Assembly: GCA_045652765.1 (NCBI GenBank)
Contig: JAZOLG010000004.1
Span: forward strand, 1-9,479
Direction of reading: 5' to 3'
DNA from: UBA1231 sp045652765
GTDB lineage: Bacteria > Bacillota_I > Bacilli_A > ML615J-28 > CAG-313
Length of the DNA stretch: 9,479 nucleotides
Below, piece by piece: positions 1-6,878 of the stretch. A program made the position numbers and the translations under genes. The notes under the pieces were generated by a model. The model saw nothing but the letters and a program-made list of their open reading frames with translations. It searched no databases and was not told the origin of the DNA. Position 1 is the stretch's first letter. The number at the start of each line of letters is the position of its first letter.

Positions 1-9
1 TACACCCAT
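1..9 (-). CDS. Start of an unidentified gene running off the left edge
   Basis: Only the first three codons (Met-Gly-Val) are inside the window. They are credible because an AAAAGGAG ribosome binding site sits at 16-23, six bases before the ATG at 9-7, and a good sigma-A-type promoter lies just upstream at 53-82. Nothing can be said about the product. The gene has its own promoter and is separated from the large operon by about 970 bases, so it is probably an independent transcription unit. Confidence 0.6.
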
Positions 10-52
10 ATATATCTCCTTTTATAACGTTTTTTAATATTTTACATTAAAG

Positions 53-82
53 ATTATATCATATACATAACTGTTAAATCAA
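53..82 (-). promoter_or_regulatory. Promoter for the left-edge gene
   Basis: On the minus strand there is a perfect -10 box TATAAT (58-53) preceded by TGA, giving an extended -10. A -35 box TTGATT (82-77) lies upstream with an 18-base spacer. Transcription would start near 46, leaving a leader of about 36 bases that contains the AAAAGGAG ribosome binding site at 23-16. No hairpin or operator is obvious in the leader. Confidence 0.6.
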
Positions 83-293
83 TAAAAGCATTATTATTTT
101 CCGTTATACGAAAATCTCCTTTTAAATGTCTATATATTAAGGTTATAAAATATACTATAAATATACCATTTTTAATATAAACTTTGCTCTTTTTTTTAAC
201 CATTTAGACTTATCCATTGCATTATGGATGATTTGATAATTCTTTTTTTTCAAGTTCTAAATTATATTAAATTTATTATAAAGAGATTTATAT

Positions 294-407
294 ATGAAAA
301 AGCTAGAACAAAATTTAATTAATGAAGATTTATTTATTACTGGTGAGGAAGTCTATGGTGAAGAAATTATAGATCAGCCTAGAGAATTGATTTATAATAT
401 AGGCTGA
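294..407 (+). CDS. Doubtful short ORF, 37 residues, unknown
   Basis: The frame opens with ATG at 294 and a weak AAGAGA ribosome binding site at 281-286. It encodes an acidic, protein-like sequence beginning MKKLEQNLINEDLF and stops at TGA 405-407. Beyond that TGA the same frame continues open to a TAA at 465-467 (21 more residues, including NIIIDKYLDYEV), so a longer 58-residue product may have been broken by a Trp TGG to TGA change. No family is recognised. It is the only plus-strand candidate in the window, and it could equally be chance in AT-rich DNA. Confidence 0.2.
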   Translation: MKKLEQNLINEDLFITGEEVYGEEIIDQPRELIYNIG

Positions 408-483
408 AATATTATAATAGATAAATATTTAGATTATGAAGTAACAACAGCCCAAGATGATAGTTAAGATCATATGTGAAGAT

Positions 484-518
484 AAAAAAAGAGCTTGATA
501 AATTAATATCAAACTCTT
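484..518 (-). terminator. Rho-independent terminator
   Basis: Read on the minus strand, a 12-base-pair stem (arms 518-507 and 500-489, one G-U pair) closes a six-base loop and runs straight into seven T residues (490-484). Read on the plus strand the stem has a C/A mismatch and no good T run, so the direction is clear. The gene it serves would lie at higher coordinates. No intact gene is there now, only a start-less open frame at 526-678. Confidence 0.7.
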
Positions 519-831
519 ATATCTTTTATAATGTTATTATTACATTTGTTATTAATAGTGCCAGACAAACAGTCGAAAATTTTTGTATGATTTTATCGAA
601 TTCTATTTGTATGGTTTCACAAACTTTTTGTAACAGCACAGATCGAATCTTGACTAATTTTACAAAAAGTATCTGGATTTATTTAGCTCATTTAAAGCTT
701 ATGTTTGAACTAGAATTTAGAAAGTAAGTATTTATACTAGAAAGTTCGATATAGACTGAATATAAAACCGTAAGAAAGTTCTATATTATATAATAATATA
801 ACTTCTATTTATTTTATTTCTCTATGTATAG

Positions 832-859
832 AAAAAAGACCACTCTTATAAGCGATCTT
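832..859 (-). terminator. Likely terminator of the operon or of the LRR pseudogene
   Basis: On the minus strand a nine-pair stem (859-851 with 844-836, two G-U pairs) with a six-base loop is followed by a T run through 832. It lies about 125 bases after the last stop of the broken LRR_5 gene. It is the first hairpin of this type seen downstream of the operon, so transcripts beginning near 9431 may end here. The stem is weaker than the one at 484-518. Confidence 0.45.
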
Positions 860-983
860 AGTTAATTTTTTTATATCTTTCTGTTTGCGAAACCTTTCGT
901 TAGCTGACATAATTCATATTGTGATTTTTCCAAATTCAAATTGCAAAATTTTTTCAAAATGAACTTGTAATAGTACATATTGT

Positions 984-1723
984 TTAACTTAATGGAGCAG
1001 GATTACCATCAGCATTATATTCCCATTGTCCTAACCAATATACATTTTGTAAATAACCCCAACCATTTGGTTTAGACTCAACCAAATAATAAAATGATCT
1101 ATCAGGTAAATAATCGAATGCATTTTCTTCAATTTGTAAAACGCTAGCTGATATTATAACTCTCTCTAAGTTTTACTATGCAATCTACAATCACTAAAAT
1201 TCTTAGTAGTTGTACTTATAGATGCATAATAAAAATTATTTTTATTACCTAAATATTGGAAGTCTTTTTACGTATTATAATTTAAACTACTGGATCCATA
1301 AAATACATTTTCGTAAATAGTCATTACACTCTAAAGAATAATGACATTTTCTAAATTAATACAATTTGCGAATGCAGCTTCTCCTATAAGTGTAATACCA
1401 TCTTATATTACAACACTCTTTAAAGATTCATTTTTCATAAAAGCTTCAGACCATATCTCGATTACAGATAATCCATCAAAAGTGTTTGGGATAATAAGGT
1501 CTATTCCAACCTAGCTACCAAATCCTACAACAGCATAACCATTTTTATCTTCAATTAGTTTATACTCTAATCCTTCAGACGGTTCTAATCCATTTTCTTG
1601 AGGAGTTAACTCATAATAAGTTAAAAAAATTAAGAAAATAAAAACTAAACAAATTAAGATACATTTTATATTTTCATTTAGTTCTTTCCTTTCTTCTTTC
1701 TTAAAACTGAATATATTAAACAT
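984..1723 (-). pseudogene. Broken BspA-like LRR_5 membrane-anchored surface protein
   Basis: The first frame gives an intact 70-residue start: a charged cytoplasmic segment (1-23), one membrane helix (about 24-41, CILICLVFIFLIFLTYY), then an outside segment ending KNGYAVVGFGS before TAG at 1513-1511. The same frame carries on with leucine-rich-repeat text of the LRR_5/BspA type (VGIDLIIPNTFDG, SLKSVVI, LIGEAAFANCINLENVII, YENVFYGSSSLNYN, FQYLGNKNNFYY). It is interrupted by stops at 1405, 1333, 1270 and 1168. At about 1170 the homology moves to another frame (LERVIISASVLQIEENAF) and runs to a TAA at 986-984. LRR_5 proteins are surface proteins, often adhesive. This copy has five in-frame stops and at least one frameshift, so it is dead, although the 70-residue anchor could still be made. 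The ATG at 1723 has no clear ribosome binding site and starts nine bases after the ligase stop. Confidence 0.85.
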
Positions 1724-1732
1724 ATATTTAAA

Positions 1733-3007
1733 TTATTTTAAATACTTATTTATAAGAGAATTATAATCTGCCTTAGTTTGATGTTTCAAATCATATGGCA
1801 TTTTTTTTACTTTAACAAACTCTTTTTCAGGTAATGTTTTTTCAACAAAAATATAACTTTGATTATTATACCAAATTGAAAAAGCCTTATCTATTTTATA
1901 TTTATCACGAATTTTTTGATCGTGAACATAATTATAAAAACAATTTTCTAAACAAGAATATTTTTTTCTACCTACTATATATACATACTTAGAATCAGAA
2001 TAACCAATATCTCCAGTATAATGTTTGTTATGTAAGCCTAAAACACTTTTACCACTAATTACAATTTCACCAACATTATTAATCTTATCAACTATTTCGA
2101 CATTAACATCTTTTACAATTTTAAATCGATTGTGTTGATAAAAATCAGACAAATCATTAATTCCTATCAAAACACCTTCACTTGCACCATATGTATAGTG
2201 AATTTTAGAGTTAGGGAAAGTTTTTATAATCTTTTTTGCTTCACTTTTGTATATAAAAGCACCACCTAAATATACATCCTTTAACCTTGTAATTATATCG
2301 TTAATTTTAAGAACATCAGCAATTTTCCCTAATAAAACATCGCCTTCAAAAATGTCAATATTTCTTTTCTTTATTTTTTTAATCATACATGTAGTATTTC
2401 CATTAAATAAAGAAAATAAGACATATATTGGCAACATACATATAATTACATCGTGATTATTAAAATCATAATTATTTGTTAGAACATTAATTTGATTTTC
2501 AAAGTCTTTAAAACTGCGATCAATCTCTTTTGGAATTCCGGTAGTACCAGAAGTAAAAGTTGTAAGCACAATTTGAGAAGAATCTAAAATATAATCATAT
2601 GGAACACATTTATATTTATAATAATTTGAGATGTCAATCTTTCTAATTTTCTTGAAAATAAAATTTGAGATAAATTTAGTTTTTTTATTAACAATCAAAT
2701 ATTTTGCTTTGGATAATTCACTCATATGTTTTATCTTTGTCTTATTTTTAAAACTATCCATTATGACAATATTTATTCCATACATTAACCCTGCTAACAT
2801 TAAGGCATACATTTCATAAGATGGCATTACAAATACAATAGCTTTATCCCCTTTTTTTATTCCTAAATCATTAAATAGATTACACATTTTGTATATATCA
2901 TTTAATAATTCCCCATAAGTTTTACTTTTTAAATTTCTATGTTCTAAATATCGAAAAGCATCCTTTGTTGAATTTTGATTACAGCGTTCAATAAATTTCT
3001 TTATCAT
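1733..3007 (-). CDS. Short adenylate-forming (AMP-binding) ligase
   Basis: This 424-residue member of the ANL superfamily would activate a carboxylate with ATP as an acyl-adenylate. The visible core motifs are in the right order: the phosphate loop TFTSGTTGIPK (150-160), YGASEG (273-278), the ribose-binding YTGDIGY (330-336) and VGRKKYS (345-351). A compact C-terminal lid ends in PYDLKHQTKADYN (404-416), where a lysine such as K412 may be the A10-type lysine. Family members are usually 500 or more residues, so both the substrate-binding region and the lid are shortened. The lid motif recalls the RHN/HQ-K pattern of OleC-type beta-lactone synthetases; that resemblance is from memory and weak. 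An AAAGGA site eight bases before the ATG supports the start, which lies three bases after the stop of the aminocarboxypropyl transferase gene. The acceptor (CoA, amine, or an internal hydroxyl) cannot be told from sequence. Confidence 0.85.
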   Translation of the reverse strand: MIKKFIERCNQNSTKDAFRYLEHRNLKSKTYGELLNDIYKMCNLFNDLGIKKGDKAIVFVMPSYEMYALMLAGLMYGINIVIMDSFKNKTKIKHMSELSKAKYLIVNKKTKFISNFIFKKIRKIDISNYYKYKCVPYDYILDSSQIVLTTFTSGTTGIPKEIDRSFKDFENQINVLTNNYDFNNHDVIICMLPIYVLFSLFNGNTTCMIKKIKKRNIDIFEGDVLLGKIADVLKINDIITRLKDVYLGGAFIYKSEAKKIIKTFPNSKIHYTYGASEGVLIGINDLSDFYQHNRFKIVKDVNVEIVDKINNVGEIVISGKSVLGLHNKHYTGDIGYSDSKYVYIVGRKKYSCLENCFYNYVHDQKIRDKYKIDKAFSIWYNNQSYIFVEKTLPEKEFVKVKKMPYDLKHQTKADYNSLINKYLK

Positions 3008-3010
3008 ATA

Positions 3011-4069
3011 TTAATCCTTTTGATATAATAAAATATCTTTATAATAAAAAGCTAAATCATTTTTTATAGAGATATTTAAGTTATTAAATTTATTTATGAA
3101 TTGTCTTGTATTCTGCATATTCCAAAAAATAACTCGTCCACCACTTTGTAATTTATCATATATTTTATTTTCATAGTATGCTAATAAATCATTATCTATA
3201 TATTCAAAAACATCAGATAAATTCATGAAATCGTATGCCATATCTTCATTTAATTGTTTTTCTAAACTTTTACATTCTACTTTTAAATTATCAATATTTT
3301 TTTTAATTTCATAAAAATTATTTTTTTGTAAGTAAAGTGGTAGTTCGATAAATTTATTATATATGACATACTGCAAATATGGATTGTATTTATTTAAATT
3401 ATTAAAAACACCTAGTTCAAATCTTGTTTTTAATTGTTTTGCTAAAGAACCTTTATGATATTTAAAATACTCTTTATCCCTACCTAATTTTTTCATAACC
3501 ATTTTGGAAAAGAAAATTTTAAAGAGCATTTTAAAACGAAAATTATAAAATTTTTGTTTATAAAATTTAATTTGTTCATCTAAGTTATCAAAACTCATAA
3601 ATTTATCTATCGTTTTTTTATTATGTATTTTTGTTAAAATCTTATTTTTAAAAATATTAAAATAATATTCAAATCTTCCACAATTTACAAGTTTAATATC
3701 CTTTATTAAAAATAAATTTTCTTCGAAATATTCTAAAACTTCTTTTTCTAAATAGATTTTGATTTTATCAAAATAATGTAAACTATTCCCTTCATTTACG
3801 CCTAAAAAAATTAGAAATTCTTGATATTCTAAATATTTAATTGCGGTTTGTTTTAGCTTTACTAAATATACTTGTGTAATATTAGAATCTATAGCAATTA
3901 CTCTTTCCGGTTTCAATAATAAGCAAGCAAAACTATTATCACCGCCTGAGGCAATAGATAAAATATTTTTAATATTTACATTAGCATTCTTAATTATCAT
4001 ATTAGCATCTTCATGACAATTACTGTAGTGAATGTACGCATTTCTTTTATAATAATTCTCTATTTTCAA
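3011..4069 (-). CDS. BtaA/DUF3419-like S-adenosylmethionine 3-amino-3-carboxypropyl transferase
   Basis: The family moves the aminocarboxypropyl arm of S-adenosylmethionine, not its methyl group. Known members make the betaine-lipid precursor diacylglyceryl-homoserine (BtaA) or act in nocardicin biosynthesis. From the TTG start the protein has 352 residues. The SAM-binding motif ILSIASGGDNS lies near residue 36, followed by VIAIDSNITQVYLVKLKQ and EFLIFLGV. The late motifs LSDVFEYI and LQSGGRVIFWNMQNTRQF occur in the last 70 residues, all in the order typical of DUF3419. I chose TTG at 4069 because GAGGTG (4084-4079) sits nine bases upstream; the GTG at 4081 lies inside that site and has TAA immediately before it. 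The start overlaps the preceding gene by 23 bases, which suggests translational coupling. The acceptor may be a lipid hydroxyl or a small-molecule hydroxyl. There is no BtaB-like N-methyltransferase beside it, so a DGTS end product is not supported. Confidence 0.82.
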   Translation of the reverse strand: MKIENYYKRNAYIHYSNCHEDANMIIKNANVNIKNILSIASGGDNSFACLLLKPERVIAIDSNITQVYLVKLKQTAIKYLEYQEFLIFLGVNEGNSLHYFDKIKIYLEKEVLEYFEENLFLIKDIKLVNCGRFEYYFNIFKNKILTKIHNKKTIDKFMSFDNLDEQIKFYKQKFYNFRFKMLFKIFFSKMVMKKLGRDKEYFKYHKGSLAKQLKTRFELGVFNNLNKYNPYLQYVIYNKFIELPLYLQKNNFYEIKKNIDNLKVECKSLEKQLNEDMAYDFMNLSDVFEYIDNDLLAYYENKIYDKLQSGGRVIFWNMQNTRQFINKFNNLNISIKNDLAFYYKDILLYQKD

Positions 4070-6398
4070 TTTTGATAACACCTCTTATCCCATCCAAGGT
4101 AACAATATCATTATCTTTGATAATCTTTGTAGCATCACTTACTCCGACCACCGCAGGAATTCCCATCTCACGAGCAACAACAAAACTATGAGAAAGCATA
4201 CTGCCATGTTCTACAATTAATCCTGAGGTCAAAGGAAATAAACTTATCCATCCTGGATCGGTTCTTTTAGTTACAATTATATTACCTTTTTCTAGATGAT
4301 CTTGATTACTATTCATAATAGTTGCAGTTGCCGTAACAACCCCAGCACCACTAGGAATACCTGTTAAACCAGATGTATTACTTTTTAAAACTTCTAACAC
4401 TTTACCATTTTTATAAAATACATATCGGTCATGATAAGATTTATTTATATTTTCTTTTTCTTCTAGTTTTCGATTTTGAATAAGTTCTTTTAAATTAGCT
4501 GTTGGACTAAAAACTTCTTCTTTTGTTAAATAAAAAATATCTTTCACCTCATCAATTAAACCTTCATTTTTAAAATTTCTTCCGAAACAAAGGAAAATAT
4601 TACGTACAACTGAGTAAATATAAGTTCTTTTAAGTCTTAATCTTTCCCTATTCTTGATATATTTTCTTGCTAACTTAGAAATTAATCTTAATTTTCTAGG
4701 AATTCTAATATCTTTAGTTTGGGCTTGAATTTCAATATTTTTATTAGAAACTATATTTTTAAGATATTCATATATTAATTTACTATCTTCAATCATAGTA
4801 GTAGTTTCAAGTTTTAGTTCATCTGTAACTCTAGAACCAAACTTTAAAATATAATCATTAATATCTTTAGACAATCTATTATCATTTTTATATTTTTCAT
4901 ATAATTCATCGATAGTAAAATTTAAAAAATCATTAAATAAGTTTTTATCACTTTGGATTTTTAAAGCTATTTTTTCAAGATTTGTAGAACTACCACAACT
5001 TTCTACATCACCATGATTGCTTACACATTTAGTTAATAAATCATCTTTATTAGATATGTTTTTCAATTTCATAACCTTGTCTTTTAAAATTCCATAAAAA
5101 ACCATAACTGCACAGTCATTTATAATTGGAACAGCAAAATCTTTAGTTATGTCATTTTCAATTTTTTCAAATATTTTTTTTAATTCTTCATTATTTAAAT
5201 TAATTTCTTTACCATAATATGGCATTACTACCTTATCAAACTTTTCAATAAACCTATTAGATAATTTTTCTATTTTGCTAACTTTTACTACAAATTGGAA
5301 TGCTAATCTAATCATATCAAATAAATTTAATTTAATACGTTTAAAATTATCACTTGAACTATTAACTCCCATCATAGTTTCCATATACTTTGTAGATTTT
5401 TTAAAAGGAAAAATCGTATTTACAAAATACCAACTATTCATATTATAATAAACACGTCCATTATAGTAATAAATCATTTCACTTAAATACTCTTGTAAAG
5501 AATCTATAATCTTCTCTCTTACTTTACCAGCTTTTAATGTGCATGTATATACATCGCGATATACATCCTTTGCAAAAGTATAAGTCAAATAAGATGTTTG
5601 ACCATAATATGATTCAATAATATTAGAATTATCGATAAAAAGAATTCGATCATGTGGATTAATATCTTTATATACGGTGATGTCTCTAGTTTGCAAAAAG
5701 TATACTTTATTGCCTTTAATAGCAAACTCTATATCTTGAAAACGGTCAGTTTTACTAATGATTTCATATGTAAAATCTTTCAATTTTTTTATATGTTTAT
5801 TATTTAAAATATTTAACCCTGTAGGTTTAATATTGTCTCCATTAAGAATATAAGTACTGCCATCACTAGTTCCATTAACTAAATCTTCCCCCAATCCCTC
5901 AACTACACTTATTGTAATTTCATCAGGATTATTTGTAATAGGATTAATTGTATTAATTACTCCAGCAAAATCTGCATCTACCATTTCTTGAACAACAACT
6001 GCCATTTTAATGTTATCAATACTAATATGATTTGCCTTTCTATAGTCAATCGCTCTTTTTGAAAATGCACTATTATATACATCAAATATTTTGCTTAAAA
6101 CATCCTTTTTAGTAACATTTAAATATGAATCATGAATGCCAGCAAAACTATTTAGCTTTGAGTCTTCATCAATTGCAGACGATCTAACCGCATACAATTT
6201 ATCATCAGATAAAAATTCATTTATTTCGATTGTTAATTCATTAATCAAATTTTTATCATTTTTATACAAATCAAAAAAATTACTTTTTACGCATTTAAAT
6301 GGTGGAATCAATAACTTTGAATTCTTTTTAAAATAAATCAAATTATAACCTTTACCACCTACAAGATTTATATTTAAATCGTTATCTGTTAAAAACAT
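4047..6398 (-). CDS. PEP-synthase-like ATP-dependent phosphotransferase without a PEP-binding domain
   Basis: The protein has about 783 residues. The N-terminal ATP-grasp domain of the PPDK/PEP-synthase family is complete: VGGKG (13-17), YAVRSSAIDEDS (69-80), SFAGIHDSYL, FAGVINTINPIT (144-155), EGLGEDLVNG and YFLQTRDIT (233-241). The C-terminal swivelling phosphohistidine domain contains EHGSMLSHSFVVAREMGIPA, with the likely catalytic His near 736. The enzyme should split ATP to AMP and phosphate while carrying phosphate on that His. The sequence ends just after this domain, so the PEP/pyruvate TIM barrel of true PEP synthase is absent. The roughly 430-residue middle (with YGQTSYLTYTFAKDVY and GRVYYNMNSWYF) probably binds the real acceptor, as in rifampin phosphotransferase or the L-glutamine kinase Cj1418. 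ATG 6398 is preferred over the in-frame GTG at 6407, which touches the upstream TAG and leaves no room for a ribosome binding site. The acceptor is unknown. Confidence 0.85.
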   Translation of the reverse strand: MFLTDNDLNINLVGGKGYNLIYFKKNSKLLIPPFKCVKSNFFDLYKNDKNLINELTIEINEFLSDDKLYAVRSSAIDEDSKLNSFAGIHDSYLNVTKKDVLSKIFDVYNSAFSKRAIDYRKANHISIDNIKMAVVVQEMVDADFAGVINTINPITNNPDEITISVVEGLGEDLVNGTSDGSTYILNGDNIKPTGLNILNNKHIKKLKDFTYEIISKTDRFQDIEFAIKGNKVYFLQTRDITVYKDINPHDRILFIDNSNIIESYYGQTSYLTYTFAKDVYRDVYTCTLKAGKVREKIIDSLQEYLSEMIYYYNGRVYYNMNSWYFVNTIFPFKKSTKYMETMMGVNSSSDNFKRIKLNLFDMIRLAFQFVVKVSKIEKLSNRFIEKFDKVVMPYYGKEINLNNEELKKIFEKIENDITKDFAVPIINDCAVMVFYGILKDKVMKLKNISNKDDLLTKCVSNHGDVESCGSSTNLEKIALKIQSDKNLFNDFLNFTIDELYEKYKNDNRLSKDINDYILKFGSRVTDELKLETTTMIEDSKLIYEYLKNIVSNKNIEIQAQTKDIRIPRKLRLISKLARKYIKNRERLRLKRTYIYSVVRNIFLCFGRNFKNEGLIDEVKDIFYLTKEEVFSPTANLKELIQNRKLEEKENINKSYHDRYVFYKNGKVLEVLKSNTSGLTGIPSGAGVVTATATIMNSNQDHLEKGNIIVTKRTDPGWISLFPLTSGLIVEHGSMLSHSFVVAREMGIPAVVGVSDATKIIKDNDIVTLDGIRGVIKIENRELL

Positions 6399-6406
6399 AT
6401 CATTCA

Positions 6407-6877
6407 CTACTTTCTAATAATTATAACTACATCTATTACTAAACTAATTAAGGCTAAAATTAAACTATAAATTGTTATTCCAAAATAATAATAACTAACT
6501 CCAAGACAAAGCATAGGTACATATAATATTTTTATATAATCTAATATCTTATACTGAATCAAACTAATAAAAAAACTAATTAAGATTATTATTAACCAGT
6601 AGGCACCAGCAAGGTTAACTAAAATAATATTTATTAAACTAAAAAAAATAATTAATAACTTTAGTATTTTTTTATCAAATAATATTTTTTTGTTTTTTAG
6701 ATCTTTTTCGAAATCAGCATAATCATCAATTAGTCTAATTAATAATCCACTTAAAACACATATTAATAAATAGTAACTAAAAAAAGATACATTTTGTTTC
6801 GAAAAGAAAAATAAAAGTATATATATCAAAAGTCCTAAAAGGCAAGGATATAAATACTTTCTTAAAAATAATTTCAA
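6407..6877 (-). CDS. Small UbiA-like polytopic membrane protein
   Basis: The product has 156 residues and about five to six hydrophobic helices (roughly 10-27, 33-50, 68-86, 89-108, 112-133, 136-154). After the second helix comes RLIDDYADFEKDLKNKK (48-64). Its acidic spacing resembles the first aspartate-rich motif of UbiA prenyltransferases, which binds the magnesium-pyrophosphate of a prenyl donor in the membrane. UbiA enzymes usually have about 280-300 residues and two such motifs. This protein is about half that size and shows no second motif, so it may be a reduced homologue, an accessory protein, or only superficially similar. It begins with TTG at 6877, one base after the TAG of the PP-loop gene, with GGTGG just upstream as a plausible ribosome binding site. 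It ends at TAG 6409-6407. It is the only clear membrane protein among the six operon genes, so it may tie the pathway to a lipid. Confidence 0.7.
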   Translation of the reverse strand: MKLFLRKYLYPCLLGLLIYILLFFFSKQNVSFFSYYLLICVLSGLLIRLIDDYADFEKDLKNKKILFDKKILKLLIIFFSLINIILVNLAGAYWLIIILISFFISLIQYKILDYIKILYVPMLCLGVSYYYFGITIYSLILALISLVIDVVIIIRK

Positions 6878-6878
6878 A

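Larger units (their letters stand above)
83..983. other. Degenerate, mostly non-coding stretch
   Basis: No convincing intact gene is visible on either strand across this roughly 900-base stretch. It holds two minus-strand hairpin terminators (484-518 and 832-859) and a doubtful short plus-strand frame at 294-407. An orphan AAAAGGAG lies at 117-124 on the minus strand, with no ATG, GTG or TTG at a workable distance. There is a perfect ATCCAT/ATGGAT inverted repeat at 212-229 and a pair of 15-base near-identical direct repeats at 739-753 and 773-787. A 50-codon minus-strand open stretch (678-526) has no start codon and ends just before the 484-518 terminator. The picture is of old gene or mobile-element remains, but no known family can be named. 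Confidence 0.5.

Noticed and set aside
212..229. ATCCAT/ATGGAT inverted repeat as an operator or terminator
   Set aside because: The stem is only six base pairs with no adjacent T run, and it is about 130 bases from the nearest promoter.
294..467. TGA as Trp (genetic code 4)
   Set aside because: No long gene has an in-frame TGA, and Trp is written TGG throughout, so one doubtful TGA is no evidence.
476..727. 83-codon plus-strand open frame
   Set aside because: It begins inside the stem of the minus-strand terminator, has no ribosome binding site, and its sequence matches no known pattern. A chance frame is more likely.
984..1723. Stop-codon reassignment (TAA/TAG read as amino acids) to rescue the LRR_5 gene
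   Set aside because: The same TAA and TAG codons cleanly end the operon genes next to good starts, and there is also a frameshift near 1170, so decay explains the gene better.
2247..2456. Plus-strand open frames within the operon, including 2631-2819, 6136-6336, 7097-7387, 7525-7731 and 7790-7996
   Set aside because: They lie antisense inside well-supported genes, have low-complexity sequence and no ribosome binding sites.
3011..4069. Betaine lipid (DGTS) synthesis operon
   Set aside because: No BtaB-type N-methyltransferase is present, and the neighbouring genes do not fit.
4047..6398. Methyl-phosphoramidate capsule pathway, based on similarity in architecture to Cj1418
   Set aside because: No cytidylyltransferase, CDP-amidate kinase or amidohydrolase genes accompany it, and the glutamine-kinase assignment cannot be made from domain order alone.
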